NCBI GenBank assembly: GCA_011390755.1
Contig: JAABRU010000003.1
Span: 1-57,766, forward strand
Direction of reading: 5' to 3'
Source of the DNA: Desulfobacteraceae bacterium
GTDB lineage: Bacteria; Desulfobacterota; Desulfobacteria; Desulfobacterales; Desulfococcaceae
DNA length: 57,766 nt
Both the position numbers and the translations under genes were made by a program. The notes beneath the pieces are model-generated. The model did not search any database. It saw only the letters and a list, made by a program, of their open reading frames with translations, and had not been told where the DNA came from. Numbering within the stretch: the first letter of the stretch is position 1; each line of letters opens with the position of its first letter. Below are positions 1-9,232 of the stretch, piece after piece.

Positions 1-284
1 TGGAACTGGAAAACCTTCTGAGTCAGCATGAAGCTGTTGCCGAATCTGCCGCCATCGGTATCCCCGATGACAAATGGGGGGAACGCCCCATGATGATTGT
101 GGTTCTCAAACCCGCTTTTGCGGGAAAAGTCAGCGGAGAAGACCTCAAAGCCTTTATGAAAAAAGCCGCGGTGGAAGGAAAACTGCCCAAATACGGGGTG
201 CCGGATCGGTATGAATTTGTGGAATCCATTCCCAAAACCAGTGTCGGGAAACTGGATAAAAAACTCATGCGGCAGATGTATTAA
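1..284 (+). CDS. AMP-forming acyl-CoA synthetase, C-terminal part (5' end outside window)
   Basis: The reading frame is open from base 3 to the TAA at 282-284 and gives about 93 residues of the C-terminal subdomain of an ANL-family ligase. The stretch AAIGIPDDKWGERPMMIVV and the ending IPKTSVGKLDKKLMRQMY are typical of this subdomain; the Lys in the SVGKLDKK motif corresponds to the catalytic lysine needed for adenylation. The family activates fatty or aryl acids to acyl-CoA with ATP. The substrate cannot be told from this piece. It stands upstream of an acyl-CoA dehydrogenase and a thiolase, which fits fatty-acid oxidation. The only in-window ATG, at 90, is internal. Confidence 0.9.
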   Translation, partial: ELENLLSQHEAVAESAAIGIPDDKWGERPMMIVVLKPAFAGKVSGEDLKAFMKKAAVEGKLPKYGVPDRYEFVESIPKTSVGKLDKKLMRQMY

Positions 285-422
285 GGCGATTTCCGAACAT
301 GAATGTACCGTCTCTGAAGGAGTCACAGACGGAAAGTCTGTGAGCGGACTGTCATTTGCCGGACACTGCCGGACTTTCAGTTCGGCACTCCTCCGGTATC
401 ATCTTTTTCGGAAATCACCTAA
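281..422. repeat. Palindromic intergenic repeat, family F copy 1
   Basis: The ends are near-inverted (TTAAGGCGATTTCC against GGAAATCACCTAA) and the interior carries hairpins around GGAAAGTCTGT and GCCGGACTTTCAGTTCGGC. It begins on the stop codon of the acyl-CoA synthetase. A second copy with the same order of blocks lies at 657-798, and a degraded relative lies near 21450-21580. It codes for nothing recognisable. Confidence 0.75.
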
Positions 423-656
423 TGCCATGAAGAGTCAGAAACTTCGGATGAAGTAAAAACAGGGTATTATAAAATCAGACTTCCGGAACTGACTTCATAC
501 CTAAACTGAGCGGTTTTTTTCAAAAAATACGGCTGAAAGTCTGATAACCGGAACTTTGTCTGTTTTGCAGTTTTCACCCGGCGGGTGAAATCCGGAAACC
601 GCTGAGCCCCTGATATTTCCGGCCGGAAATCATCTTCGGGTCTGAGAATCGCTCAA

Positions 657-798
657 TTTAGGCGATTTCCAAATATGAATGCAGCGATTCCGCAGGAGTC
701 ATAAACGGAAAGTCTGTAAGCGGACTGCCGTCTGTCAGGCACTGCCGGACTTTCAGTCCGGCACTCCTCCGGTACATTTTTTTCAGGAAATCACCTTA
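657..798. repeat. Palindromic intergenic repeat, family F copy 2
   Basis: This has the same architecture as the copy at 281-422: TTAGGCGATTTCC at the left, GGAAATCACCTTA at the right, and the shared inner blocks GGAAAGTCTGTAAGCGGACT and GGCACTGCCGGACTTTCAGT. Between the copies (423-656) is non-coding sequence; the piece CTGAGAATCGCTC near 641-655 recurs inverted near 12450-12465. No gene was seen between 285 and 1115. Confidence 0.75.
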
Positions 799-1115
799 CA
801 GCAGCGGATATCCCCCTTCATTCGCATTATTAATGCTTTGCAACTCCGGGATGATGTTTTTGCTCAGTGCGGGCAAATGCCGGATTTTGCCCGCCAAATA
901 CAATCTTCACATTTAATGCGGATAAAGCTGTAATGTAACATACCTGCTGAGAAAAGCACCGGAATTCCTGAAAAACGGGGAGATGCACGGATCACAGAAT
1001 CCGGTTCATCCGTGTGAATCTGCGGTTCCGTTTTCCTGCTTCGGATTTTTTCTCAAAGGGGATGTTGCACTCTGAGGTCATATTACCGAACCCGGACAGA
1101 TATCAGGGGGACACA

Positions 1116-1400
1116 ATGGAATGGCTGGAAACGATAAAAGTGCGGGGTGGTGCATCCGGTTATCAGGGAGCAGATACGGAACTCTTAAAGCAGCTGGATG
1201 CGGGGATAAAAATTCCGGGCCTGATAAAAGTAAGCATCTATGCCAATGTTTCCCTGCCCAATGACCTGATGATTACTTTGGTATGGAGTAAAGAAACTCC
1301 GCAGGCGCGGGGAAGCGACATTGCCCACAGTCTGGAGAGGGAATTAAAACAGTACGGACTGGTGGATCATTCTGTGTGGATTGAGAAAACAGCGGAATAA
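1116..1400 (+). CDS. Small conserved-looking hypothetical protein (94 aa)
   Basis: I start this at the ATG at 1116 because a good ribosome binding site (AGGGGG) lies 6-12 bases upstream; the frame is open further up, but that extension looks like non-coding intergenic sequence. The product is a soluble 94-residue protein with no signal peptide or membrane segment. Alternating hydrophobic stretches (IPGLIKVSIYANVSLPNDLMITLVW) suggest a small alpha/beta fold such as a ferredoxin-like one. I do not recognise the family. It is codirectional with the acyl-CoA dehydrogenase but separated by about 190 bases. Confidence 0.7.
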   Translation: MEWLETIKVRGGASGYQGADTELLKQLDAGIKIPGLIKVSIYANVSLPNDLMITLVWSKETPQARGSDIAHSLERELKQYGLVDHSVWIEKTAE

Positions 1401-1593
1401 AAAGAGAATTTTCTTAAATATCACTATTGCTCTGTCAAATTTGAAATTATGAGTTAAAAAAGCGGATTTTTCCAAAAAATCCCTTTTTCAGCGGAACCGG
1501 ACTCACAGAGGAGCCAGGGGAGAGTGGGCACCAAATTATTTTTGGGAAATTCATAAGAGATAAATCAAATAAATATAATTCGGAGAAAAAATT

Positions 1594-3408
1594 ATGGCAC
1601 AACTTATCGCAGACCGCAGGGATGTGGATTTTGTTCTTCATGAACAACTGGAAGTGGAAACACTGGGCAGACATGAGAAATTTGCTGAATTTAATAAAAA
1701 AACCGTGGATATGATTGTATCCGAGGCCCGCAACCTGGCATTGAAAGAAATGCTGCCGACCCTTACAGCCGGAGATGAGGAAGGATGCACATTTGAAAAC
1801 GGGGAGGTAAAGGTTCCGGAAGCATTTCACAGGGTCTATGATCTTTTTAAAGAAGGGGAATGGATCGCCATGTGCGACAATCCCGAATGGGGCGGGCAGG
1901 GAATGCCCGCAACCGTTTCCCTGGCTGTAAAAAACTTTTTCCACGGGGCCAATTTTCCTTTTACCCTTCATGTACTGCTGGCCCACGGTGCGGGGAAACT
2001 GGTGGAAAAATTCGGCACGGACAAACAGAAAGAACTTTTTCTCAAAAAAATGTACACCGGCGAATGGGGCGGAACCATGCTGCTTACCGAAGCCGAAGCC
2101 GGTTCGGATGTGGGCGCGCTGACAACATCCGCTGTAAAAAATGAGGACGGCACATATTCCATCACCGGTAACAAAATCTTCATTTCCAGCGGAGAGCATA
2201 ATTTTACCGAAAACATTATTCACCCGGTGCTGGCAAGAATTGAAGGAGCGCCGGCCGGCACAGCGGGTATTTCCCTTTTTCTGGTTCCCAAAATATGGGT
2301 CAATGATGACGGCAGTCTCGGTGAGGCAAACGATATTGTCTGCACCGGTATTGAGCATAAAATGGGCATTCACGGCAGCCCCACCTGTTCCATGACCCTG
2401 GGCGGCAGGGGAAAATGCCGGGGAACCCTGCTGGGACTGGAAAACAAAGGGATGCGCGCCATGTTTGTCATGATGAACGAGGCCCGCCTGGATGTGGGAA
2501 TGCAGGCTTTGGGCTGCGCGTCGGCCTCTTATATGAACGCACTCAATTATGCCAGGGTGCGGATACAGGGAAGAAGCCCGGATGCAGCGGGAAAGGACGC
2601 TCCCGGTGTTCCCATTATTCAGCATCCGGATGTGCGGCGGATGCTGCTGCATATGAAGGCATATACCGAAGGAATGCGGAGTCTGCTGTATTATACCGGA
2701 CTGTGTGAGGATAAAATGCGTATCAGCGATGACGCGGACGAAAAAGCAAGATACCAGGGACGCATTGATGTGCTGATCCCCATTGCCAAAGGATATGTGA
2801 CAGACCGCTCTTTTGAAGTCTGCAGTCTGGGGATACAGATTTTCGGCGGATACGGTTATACCAGGGAATATCCCCAGGAACAGCTTTTGCGGGACTGTAA
2901 AATCACCCATATCTATGAAGGCACCAACGGCATTCAGGCCATGGACCTGCTGGGAAGAAAACTGGGTCTGAACAAAGGGCAGGCATTCACCGATCTGCTG
3001 GGAGAGATGAAAAAACAGATTGAAACTGCCAAAAAAATCAAAGGACTGGAAGACCTTGCCGCCGATGCGGAAAAACTTGCGGACAAACTGGCAGAAACAG
3101 CCATGCATATGGCAAAAACCGCCCGATCCGAAAAAATGATGACTGCTTTTGCCCATGCCTATTCATTCATGGATATCACAGGGGATGCGGTCATGGCATG
3201 GATGCTTCTCTGGCGGGCATGTGCTGCGGCGCAGAACCTGGAAAAAGGCGCGAAAAAGAAAGATATATCTTTTTATGACGGACAGTTGAAAAGTGCAAGA
3301 TTTTTTATCAAATCTGTGCTGCCCCTCAGTATGGGCAAAGCGGAAACCATCCTCGAAAGTGATGATACGGTGATGCAGATGTCTGAAGATGCATTTGGCG
3401 GAAAATAG
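1594..3408 (+). CDS. Acyl-CoA dehydrogenase, long form with C-terminal extension (604 aa)
   Basis: This is an FAD-dependent acyl-CoA dehydrogenase of the ~600-residue class (the same architecture as DmdC and other ACADs with an extra C-terminal domain). Visible blocks are the flavin and substrate segment MLLTEAEAGSDVGAL, the GITGNKIFISSGEHN-like beta-domain segment, IQIFGGYGYTREYPQEQLLR, and IYEGTNGIQ with the presumed catalytic base Glu442. The C-terminal ~150 residues are helical and Lys/Ala-rich. The family forms a 2,3-enoyl-CoA and passes electrons to ETF. The start is supported by GGAG at about 12 bases upstream. Substrate chain length is unknown. It lies 177 bases upstream of a thiolase, so a fatty-acid oxidation unit is likely. 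Confidence 0.93.
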   Translation: MAQLIADRRDVDFVLHEQLEVETLGRHEKFAEFNKKTVDMIVSEARNLALKEMLPTLTAGDEEGCTFENGEVKVPEAFHRVYDLFKEGEWIAMCDNPEWGGQGMPATVSLAVKNFFHGANFPFTLHVLLAHGAGKLVEKFGTDKQKELFLKKMYTGEWGGTMLLTEAEAGSDVGALTTSAVKNEDGTYSITGNKIFISSGEHNFTENIIHPVLARIEGAPAGTAGISLFLVPKIWVNDDGSLGEANDIVCTGIEHKMGIHGSPTCSMTLGGRGKCRGTLLGLENKGMRAMFVMMNEARLDVGMQALGCASASYMNALNYARVRIQGRSPDAAGKDAPGVPIIQHPDVRRMLLHMKAYTEGMRSLLYYTGLCEDKMRISDDADEKARYQGRIDVLIPIAKGYVTDRSFEVCSLGIQIFGGYGYTREYPQEQLLRDCKITHIYEGTNGIQAMDLLGRKLGLNKGQAFTDLLGEMKKQIETAKKIKGLEDLAADAEKLADKLAETAMHMAKTARSEKMMTAFAHAYSFMDITGDAVMAWMLLWRACAAAQNLEKGAKKKDISFYDGQLKSARFFIKSVLPLSMGKAETILESDDTVMQMSEDAFGGK

Positions 3409-3474
3409 ATTTCTGAATAATGAATATTGCTTTGTCATTGCTTAATTTTAGGGTTGTCATTTTATTGCAGGAAC

Positions 3475-3502
3475 GTAGAGACAGGGCATGCCTTGTCTCT
3501 GC
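3475..3502. repeat. REP-like short hairpin
   Basis: GTAGAGACAGGGCATGCCTTGTCTCT forms a near-perfect stem, with GAGACA(A/G)GG arms around GCATGC. It lies between the acyl-CoA dehydrogenase stop and the thiolase ribosome binding site. It lacks a T-run, so it resembles a REP element more than a factor-independent terminator. Confidence 0.6.
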
Positions 3503-3585
3503 ACCAAAATGAAATCAGGCAGACCCTGATTTTTAGATTGGACAGAGCAATAAACTGCTGATTTATCAGCAGAAAGGAGATAAAC

Positions 3586-4836
3586 ATGAAAGATGTTGTC
3601 ATTGTGTCCGCATGCCGGACGGCCATCGGTGCATTCGGCGGAACCCTGAAAGATATGAACAGCGCGAAAATTGCCGCCGTGACCATGAAAGAGGCTGTGA
3701 AGAGAGCCGGGATTGATCCGGCGATCATTGATGATGTCCGCTTCGGAACCTGCATAGAACATCATGACACCCTGAACACAACGCGTGTGGCCGCACTGCT
3801 CGCGGGCATTCCGGATACAGTTCCGGCGGTTACCATTAACCGGGTCTGCATTTCAGGAATGGAGACAGTGATCTCCGGCATGGCCATGATACAGGCCGGT
3901 ATGGCGGATGTGATTTTAGCCGGTGGCGTGGAACATATGTCCGGTGTGCCCTATGCGGTTCCCAATGCCCGCTGGGGATGCCGCCTTCAGGATCAGGTTT
4001 TTGTGGATGCCATGATTCATGCCCTGCACTGCGGTTCCCATATTATGCCCCTGGGCGGGGACAGTCCGGTGAACACAGGGGAAGCCCCGGCCAGTATGTT
4101 TCTGGGAAAACCCTATATTATGGGGCATACCGCGGAATTTATTGCCCAGCACCTGAATATCAGCCGGGAGGAAATGGATGAGGTGGCCTTACGAAGCCAT
4201 AACAATGCGGAAAGGGCCACCAAAGAAGGGGACTTTGCCGAAGAAATCATACCGGTGGAAGTGCCGCAGCGCAAAAAAGATCCCCTTATTTTTGACAAAG
4301 ATGAACATTTCCGCCCCGGCATGACCCTGGAAAAACTCCGGCAGCTCCCCCCCGGTTTTATCCCCAAAACCGGAAAAGTGACGGCCGGGAACTCCAGCGG
4401 CATCAATGACGGAGCCGCGGCTATGATCATCATGTCTGCGGAAAAGGCAAAAGAACTGAATCTGACTCCCATCGCGCGCATCAGGGCATCCGGCAGAGGG
4501 GCCTGCCATCCCTCACTTATGGGACTGTCTCCTGTGCCTGCGGTAAAAAACCTCTTACACAGCAGCGGGCTGAAACTGGATGATTTTGAACTGATCGAAT
4601 TGAACGAAGCCTTTGCGGCCCAGTATCTGGGATGTGAAAAGGAGTTGGGATTACAGCGGGAAATCACCAATGTCAACGGTTCCGGCATTGGTCTGGGCCA
4701 TCCCGTGGGCGCAACCGGATGCCGCATCATGGTGTCACTGATTCATACCATGAAAAAAAGAGGGAAAAACCTGGGACTGGCCACCCTCTGCGGCGGCGGC
4801 GGCGTTGCCATGGCCACGGCCATAGAGATGCTGTAA
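3586..4836 (+). CDS. Thiolase (acetyl-CoA C-acyltransferase), 416 aa
   Basis: The protein has the full thiolase signature set: nucleophile Cys88 in NRVCISGMETV, the NEAFAAQYLG block, His372 in GSGIGLGHPVGATG, and the second active-site Cys402 in TLCGGGG. The family cleaves 3-ketoacyl-CoA with CoA or runs the reverse condensation; the position next to an acyl-CoA dehydrogenase and acyl-CoA synthetases favours the last step of beta-oxidation. The start is clear: AAAGGAG sits 8 bases before the ATG. Length is slightly above the usual 390-400 residues. The Met in CISGMETV is less common than the Ser or Leu of FadA/PhaA, so I do not assign a gene symbol. Confidence 0.94.
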   Translation: MKDVVIVSACRTAIGAFGGTLKDMNSAKIAAVTMKEAVKRAGIDPAIIDDVRFGTCIEHHDTLNTTRVAALLAGIPDTVPAVTINRVCISGMETVISGMAMIQAGMADVILAGGVEHMSGVPYAVPNARWGCRLQDQVFVDAMIHALHCGSHIMPLGGDSPVNTGEAPASMFLGKPYIMGHTAEFIAQHLNISREEMDEVALRSHNNAERATKEGDFAEEIIPVEVPQRKKDPLIFDKDEHFRPGMTLEKLRQLPPGFIPKTGKVTAGNSSGINDGAAAMIIMSAEKAKELNLTPIARIRASGRGACHPSLMGLSPVPAVKNLLHSSGLKLDDFELIELNEAFAAQYLGCEKELGLQREITNVNGSGIGLGHPVGATGCRIMVSLIHTMKKRGKNLGLATLCGGGGVAMATAIEML

Positions 4837-4919
4837 TACCGGCTGAAAATCCCGGAATTCCTGAATTTTTCATTGCTGCCGCAATGCTGATGACTCTGCA
4901 GAATCCGGGGCAATGGGTC

Positions 4920-5115
4920 AGGCCGGTTGATTTATATGAAAATTTCCCCGCACATCTGCCGCGTGGGAACAGCTGCGGGACGCTCCGCGTCCTGCACAAA
5001 AAATTTTCATGCTTCGCTGTGAGTCATGACCCATGGCGGTTTCTATGAAAGTGCCTGCGAAAAACCGGCCTCCGCCTTATTTTTCGCACTCCGTGCAGCC
5101 TGACCCGTTCCCGGA
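4920..5115. repeat. Composite GC-rich palindromic repeat, family E copy
   Basis: This stretch shares blocks with 26495-26570, 50158-50352 and 57585-57766: GCGGGACGCTCCGCGTC, CATGCTTCGCTGTGAGTCAT, and AAAGTGCCTGCGAAAAACCGG followed by TTTTTCGCACTCCG. It is inverted relative to the copies at the window end. It encodes no gene. Confidence 0.7.
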
Positions 5116-5127
5116 CTCCTGCCTCAA

Positions 5128-5260
5128 TGGCATTAAGTTAAGACTCCCCTCCCTGAGGGAGGGGCAGGGGGAGGGTGAAAACATCTGATAATTACAGACT
5201 GCTGTCTTCCCCCAACCCCAATCCCTCCCGCCGGGGGAGGGGAATTTCAATTCAGCCGGC
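5128..5260. repeat. CAATGGCATTAAGTTAAG element, family D, right end lost
   Basis: The left end CAATGGCATTAAGTTAAG is identical to the left end of the complete copy at 53685-53819, and the interior has the same C/G-run hairpins (CCCTCCCTGAGGGAGGGGC and CCCTCCCGCCGGGGGAGGGG). No matching right end is present, so this copy appears truncated. Confidence 0.65.
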
Positions 5261-5408
5261 CTGACCCACTGCCGAAAAAAGATTCACAACTGTCTGCAGT
5301 GAGACAATGGCAAAGTTTATAATTCCGAAACAGATACATTTTATTTCCGGTTTCCCCAAAACAGGTTCCGGAAGAATTCTGAAAGCAGAACTTCGCAGAC
5401 AGTACAGA

Positions 5409-5592
5409 TAATTACTCAAAAACGACACCTGTCTGATATTGATTCAGGTAGAATCAAATAAAATTAAATGGTTAAATATAATACTTTTGTTCAGTAAAAA
5501 ATGGCAACTTTATATTTTATCAGATTCAACTTATTGAAATTACAGATTTCAAGTTTCCAAAATGGCATCAGGGTGTCGTTTTTGAGTAATTA
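5409..5592. mobile_element. MITE-like element with perfect 21-bp terminal inverted repeats
   Basis: The left end (5409-5429) begins TAATTACTCAAAAACGACAC and the right end (5572-5592) is its exact reverse complement over 21 bases. The 184-bp body is AT-rich and has no ORF. Both ends carry TA, compatible with an IS630/Tc1-like TA target. A left-end fragment recurs at 14926-14996. It sits directly upstream of the acyl-CoA synthetase gene, between it and any upstream promoter. Confidence 0.85.
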
Positions 5593-5668
5593 ACGGATGA
5601 ACAGGCAGGAACCGGGTTCCTGCCCATTCATCCCCCAACCTTTATCCCTTTTTTACGGAGCAAATCTT

Positions 5669-7333
5669 ATGACGCAGACGCAATCTTTATCCGCTGAAGA
5701 CAAAGAAAGATACAGGGTTCTGAATAAAGAAAATATTGATTTTCTGATGGAACGTTATAACAAAGTGAACCGCTGGGTAATTGCAGATATGATCCGGCGG
5801 ACAGCCTACCACTATCCGGAAAAAACTGCGATCATCTTCGGGGACAAATCCCTGACCTATGCACAGTTGGAGGCTGAAAGTAACCGCGTGGCCAACGCGC
5901 TTGCCGATTTGGGCGTGGAAAAATATGACCGTGTTGCCATCCTGGCACACAATACCATCCATCATGTGCTGACATGGCTGGGATGCTGCAAAATCGGTGC
6001 GGTTTACCTTGCCATCAATTACCTTCTCAAAGGAAAAGACATTTCCTACTGCATTGACCATTCTGAAAGCAAAGTGTTTATCGTGGAAGATGCACTGTAT
6101 CCCCTGGTGAAAGATGTGCTGGATGACATGAAAACCGTGAGCACCCGGATATGGTCCGACGACATGGCCGGACAGCCTCCGGCCGATGATCGTTTCCTGA
6201 ATTTTGAAAACTGGTATAAAGCCCTGCCCGCAACAGAACCGGATCGGGTCCTGCGGATTGAGGACCCCTGCCAGATGACCTATACCAGCGGCACAGAATC
6301 CCTGCCCAAAGGGGTTATTATCAGCAACCAGGCCCTGATGGCCCAGTATATGGGGGCAATCCTAGACGGAAAATATGACAGCAGCGACATCAATGTCAAT
6401 GCCCTGCCCATTTATCACTGCGCACAGCGGGATGTGTTTCTGAATCCCGTATTCTGGGTGGGGGGAACCAATATCCTTGTGACACCGGATATTGCAGAAA
6501 TAATGAAAACCATAGATAAATACCGGGCCAGCATGTTTTTTGCACCGCCCACGGTATGGATCGGGATGCTGCGTCATCCGGATTTTGACAAATATGATCT
6601 TTCCTGTCTGAAAAAATGTTATTACGGTGCATCCATTATGCCGGTTGAGGTTCTCAGGGAAATTCTGGAACGGCTGCCGGGCGCGGGTGTATACAATTAT
6701 TACGGGCAGACAGAACTGGCTCCCTATCATACGATTCTGAAAGCGGAAGATGCCATGGATAAACTGGGATCCGCGGGAATGGGGGGGCTGAATATGGAGA
6801 CACGCCTGGAAGATGATTTCGGCAATGCGGTTGAAGATACTGATACACCCGGGGAAATCTGCGGCAGAGGTCCCCATGCCCTGATCATGTATTTCAAAGA
6901 AGCGGAAAAAACAGAAGAAGTCATGAAAGGCGGCTGGTTCCATTCCGGAGACATCGGTGTTCTGGATGAGGATCGTTATATTTCCGTAGTGGATCGGAAA
7001 AAGGATATGATTAAAACCGGCGGGGAAAATGTATCCACCCGTGAAGTGGAAGAAGTCATTTACAAAGACAAACGGGTGGAGGAAGTGGCCGTCATCGGTG
7101 TGGATCATGCCAAATGGGTGGAAGCCGTGACCGCTGTTGTTGTTCCCCGCAGGGGGGAAACAATTGCAGAGGAGGATATTACCGCCCTGTGCCGGAAACA
7201 TCTCGCACCTTTCAAGGTTCCGAAAAAAATTGTTTTTCAGGATGCGCTTCCCAAAACCCCCACAGGAAAAATCCTCAAAAGAGAAATGCGGAAAACATAC
7301 AAAAATATTTTTTCAGAGACATTGAATTCCTGA
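5669..7333 (+). CDS. AMP-dependent fatty-acyl-CoA synthetase (554 aa)
   Basis: This is an ANL-family ligase. Visible are the phosphate-binding core YTSGTESLPKGV (ES replaces the usual TG, as in several medium/long-chain family members), YYGQTELAP, GWFHSGDIGVLDEDRYI, DRKKDMIKTGGENVS, and the C-terminal PKTPTGKILKREMRK with the catalytic Lys. It should convert a fatty or aromatic acid to acyl-CoA with ATP hydrolysed to AMP. I chose ATG 5669 because ACGGAG lies 8 bases upstream. The in-frame ATG at 5597 lies 5 bases beyond the adjacent MITE, has no ribosome binding site, and adds 24 residues unlike the family. There is no signal peptide. Confidence 0.93.
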   Translation: MTQTQSLSAEDKERYRVLNKENIDFLMERYNKVNRWVIADMIRRTAYHYPEKTAIIFGDKSLTYAQLEAESNRVANALADLGVEKYDRVAILAHNTIHHVLTWLGCCKIGAVYLAINYLLKGKDISYCIDHSESKVFIVEDALYPLVKDVLDDMKTVSTRIWSDDMAGQPPADDRFLNFENWYKALPATEPDRVLRIEDPCQMTYTSGTESLPKGVIISNQALMAQYMGAILDGKYDSSDINVNALPIYHCAQRDVFLNPVFWVGGTNILVTPDIAEIMKTIDKYRASMFFAPPTVWIGMLRHPDFDKYDLSCLKKCYYGASIMPVEVLREILERLPGAGVYNYYGQTELAPYHTILKAEDAMDKLGSAGMGGLNMETRLEDDFGNAVEDTDTPGEICGRGPHALIMYFKEAEKTEEVMKGGWFHSGDIGVLDEDRYISVVDRKKDMIKTGGENVSTREVEEVIYKDKRVEEVAVIGVDHAKWVEAVTAVVVPRRGETIAEEDITALCRKHLAPFKVPKKIVFQDALPKTPTGKILKREMRKTYKNIFSETLNS

Positions 7334-7347
7334 AAAATCCGCATTTC

Positions 7348-7458
7348 AAATTTTTGGTGGTGGGTCAAATCCGTTGATCCGGATATTCCCCTCCCCCGGC
7401 GGGAGGGGTCAGGGGAGGGGAGTCTTTTTCAACGGATTTGACCCACTACCAAATTTTT
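7348..7458. repeat. Inverted-repeat element, family A (TGGGTCAAATCCGTTGA ends)
   Basis: The two 30-base ends (7348-7377 and 7429-7458) are inverted copies with few mismatches; the core TGGGTCAAATCCGTTGA is identical in both. The interior is a C/G-run hairpin (CCCCTCCCCCGGCGGGAGGGG). It lies between convergent genes, where it could also stop transcription. The closest relative is at 12701-12811. Confidence 0.8.
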
Positions 7459-7531
7459 TTGTCATTCCGGCGGAATGGGGAACAATCCGCCTTCGCCGGA
7501 GTGAGGGACATTCTGATTTTTTACCAAAGAT

Positions 7532-9232
7532 TCAGAATTTCCCGCGCCGCATAATGGCGATAAGCAGCCAGACACCCATGACAGCGGCAGCGGTAAAGAC
7601 GATAATACCGATAAGGGAAATGCCGTAAACAATCGGCGGGATTTTGGCGATAATCACAATAGCGGAGCCGATTATCAGGGATGCGATAATAATGGCAAAA
7701 GCCAGTTTGTTGCTGATACGTTCATGGGTTTCAAGCATGGATTCCAGGCCCCGGTGTTCAAACTGCACCGAAAACCGCTGTTTTTTAATCAGGCGGATTA
7801 TTTCCAGCACTTCCCCCGGAAACCGCCGGATAAACTGCAAAATATCTCCGGATATATGCAGCATCTCCTCAGCCAGGCGGTCGGGCCGGAAGCGTTCCAT
7901 TTTTTCCCGTTTGACAAAAGGGACCACCCGGGACGTAAAATCAAAGTCCGGGTCCAGCTCCCGCGCAATTCCCTCAATGGTGCTCAGGCTTTTGAGCATG
8001 AGAAAAATCCCCGGGGGAATCCGGAGATGATGGCGGGAACTCAGTTCCAGCAATTGCCGGAGCAGTCCTGTGATTTCAATATCCTTCAGGGGTTTATGGA
8101 GATAGCTGCCGATAAAATCGGCCACATCCCTTTCCAGAATACGGATGTCACAGTCTTTTTCCCCCCGGTCGGTAATTTTCAGCAGCGCCTTCGTGGTGCG
8201 GACTTCATCCGCGCGCACCGCATTGTAGATCAGTTCCACAAAATCCCCGCGGGTGTAGCGGTCAATGTTTCCCATCATGCCGAAATCCAGCAGACAGATA
8301 ACATTGTTTTCCAGAATACGGATATTTCCCGGATGGGGGTCCGCATGGAAAAAACCGTGATCAAAGATCTGCCGCAGAAAGATATCCGCGCCCAGACGCA
8401 CAATCTTTTTTTTATTGACACCGGATTTGGAAGAGGAATGAATTTTGCTGATTTTGCTTCCCCGCACATAATCCATGCACAGCACCCGTTCAGAGCAGAA
8501 ATCCCGGAATACTTTGGGAACAAAAATCCCCGGTTCATCAAAAAACTGACGGCCGAAGCGTTCCATATTTGCCGCTTCGTTATTGTAATCCAGCTCTTTT
8601 TCCAGAATATTGGAAAACTCTTCCACAATACGGACAGGCCGGTGCAGGGCAAATTCCTCAATATTGTTTTCCATGAGCATGGCCAGGTGGAGCATGATCT
8701 CCAGATCCGCTTCTATGGTTCTGCGGATACCGGGGCGCTGTATTTTCACGGCCACAATATCCCCTTCGGGCAGCTCGGCGCGGAGGACCGGACCGATGGA
8801 AGCCGAGGCAATGGGTTCCCTGCCGAATTCCCGGAAAATTTTTTCCGGCGCTTCCCCGAGTTCTTTCCGGATGACTTTTGCGGCTTCGGCAAAGGGGATG
8901 GGGGATACATTTTCCTGAAGACGGGAAAAAGCATCAATAAAAGGCATGGGAAGGAGATCAGAACGGGTGGAAAGAAGCTGCCCCAGCTTTACATAGGCCG
9001 GGCCCAGCTCTTCCATGGCCATGCGGATTCTTTCGGGCCGGCTGACTTTATAATACGCGGAACCTTTGCCGGAGGAAATCATCTGCATACCGATTTCAAT
9101 GTACTGATCGATGTTGAGGCGTTCAATCAGATCCCCGAAACCGTACTTAATAAAAATACCCAGAATCTGACTGTAACGGTTCAGATGCCGGTAGGTTCTG
9201 CCCAGGGCACCGATTTTCCGGATACTCAGCAT
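7532..9232 (-). CDS. ABC1/AarF/UbiB-family atypical kinase-like protein (566 aa)
   Basis: The product has the conserved KLGQLLSTRSDLLP motif (ABC1 KxGQ region), the VAVKIQRPGI strand with the nucleotide-binding Lys, the HADPHPGNI catalytic-loop signature and LLDFGMMG in place of the DFG segment. Two hydrophobic helices at the extreme C-terminus (LAFAIIIASLIIGSAIVII and GISLIGIIVFTAAAVMGVW) should anchor it in the inner membrane. UbiB-type proteins act as ATPases that support isoprenoid quinone or lipid handling; in a menaquinone-using anaerobe the exact role is open. The start has only a weak ribosome binding site. A phasin-like gene lies upstream on the same strand. Confidence 0.9.
   Translation of the reverse strand: MLSIRKIGALGRTYRHLNRYSQILGIFIKYGFGDLIERLNIDQYIEIGMQMISSGKGSAYYKVSRPERIRMAMEELGPAYVKLGQLLSTRSDLLPMPFIDAFSRLQENVSPIPFAEAAKVIRKELGEAPEKIFREFGREPIASASIGPVLRAELPEGDIVAVKIQRPGIRRTIEADLEIMLHLAMLMENNIEEFALHRPVRIVEEFSNILEKELDYNNEAANMERFGRQFFDEPGIFVPKVFRDFCSERVLCMDYVRGSKISKIHSSSKSGVNKKKIVRLGADIFLRQIFDHGFFHADPHPGNIRILENNVICLLDFGMMGNIDRYTRGDFVELIYNAVRADEVRTTKALLKITDRGEKDCDIRILERDVADFIGSYLHKPLKDIEITGLLRQLLELSSRHHLRIPPGIFLMLKSLSTIEGIARELDPDFDFTSRVVPFVKREKMERFRPDRLAEEMLHISGDILQFIRRFPGEVLEIIRLIKKQRFSVQFEHRGLESMLETHERISNKLAFAIIIASLIIGSAIVIIAKIPPIVYGISLIGIIVFTAAAVMGVWLLIAIMRRGKF

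Noticed and set aside
1014-1115. Upstream extension of the 94-residue gene
   Set aside because: The extension lacks a ribosome binding site and its composition fits intergenic sequence; ATG 1116 is well supported.
1447-3156. 569-codon minus-strand frame opposite the long acyl-CoA dehydrogenase
   Set aside because: It is the antisense shadow of a well-supported gene; the composition (many Phe, His, Gln) is that of reversed codons and there is no ribosome binding site.
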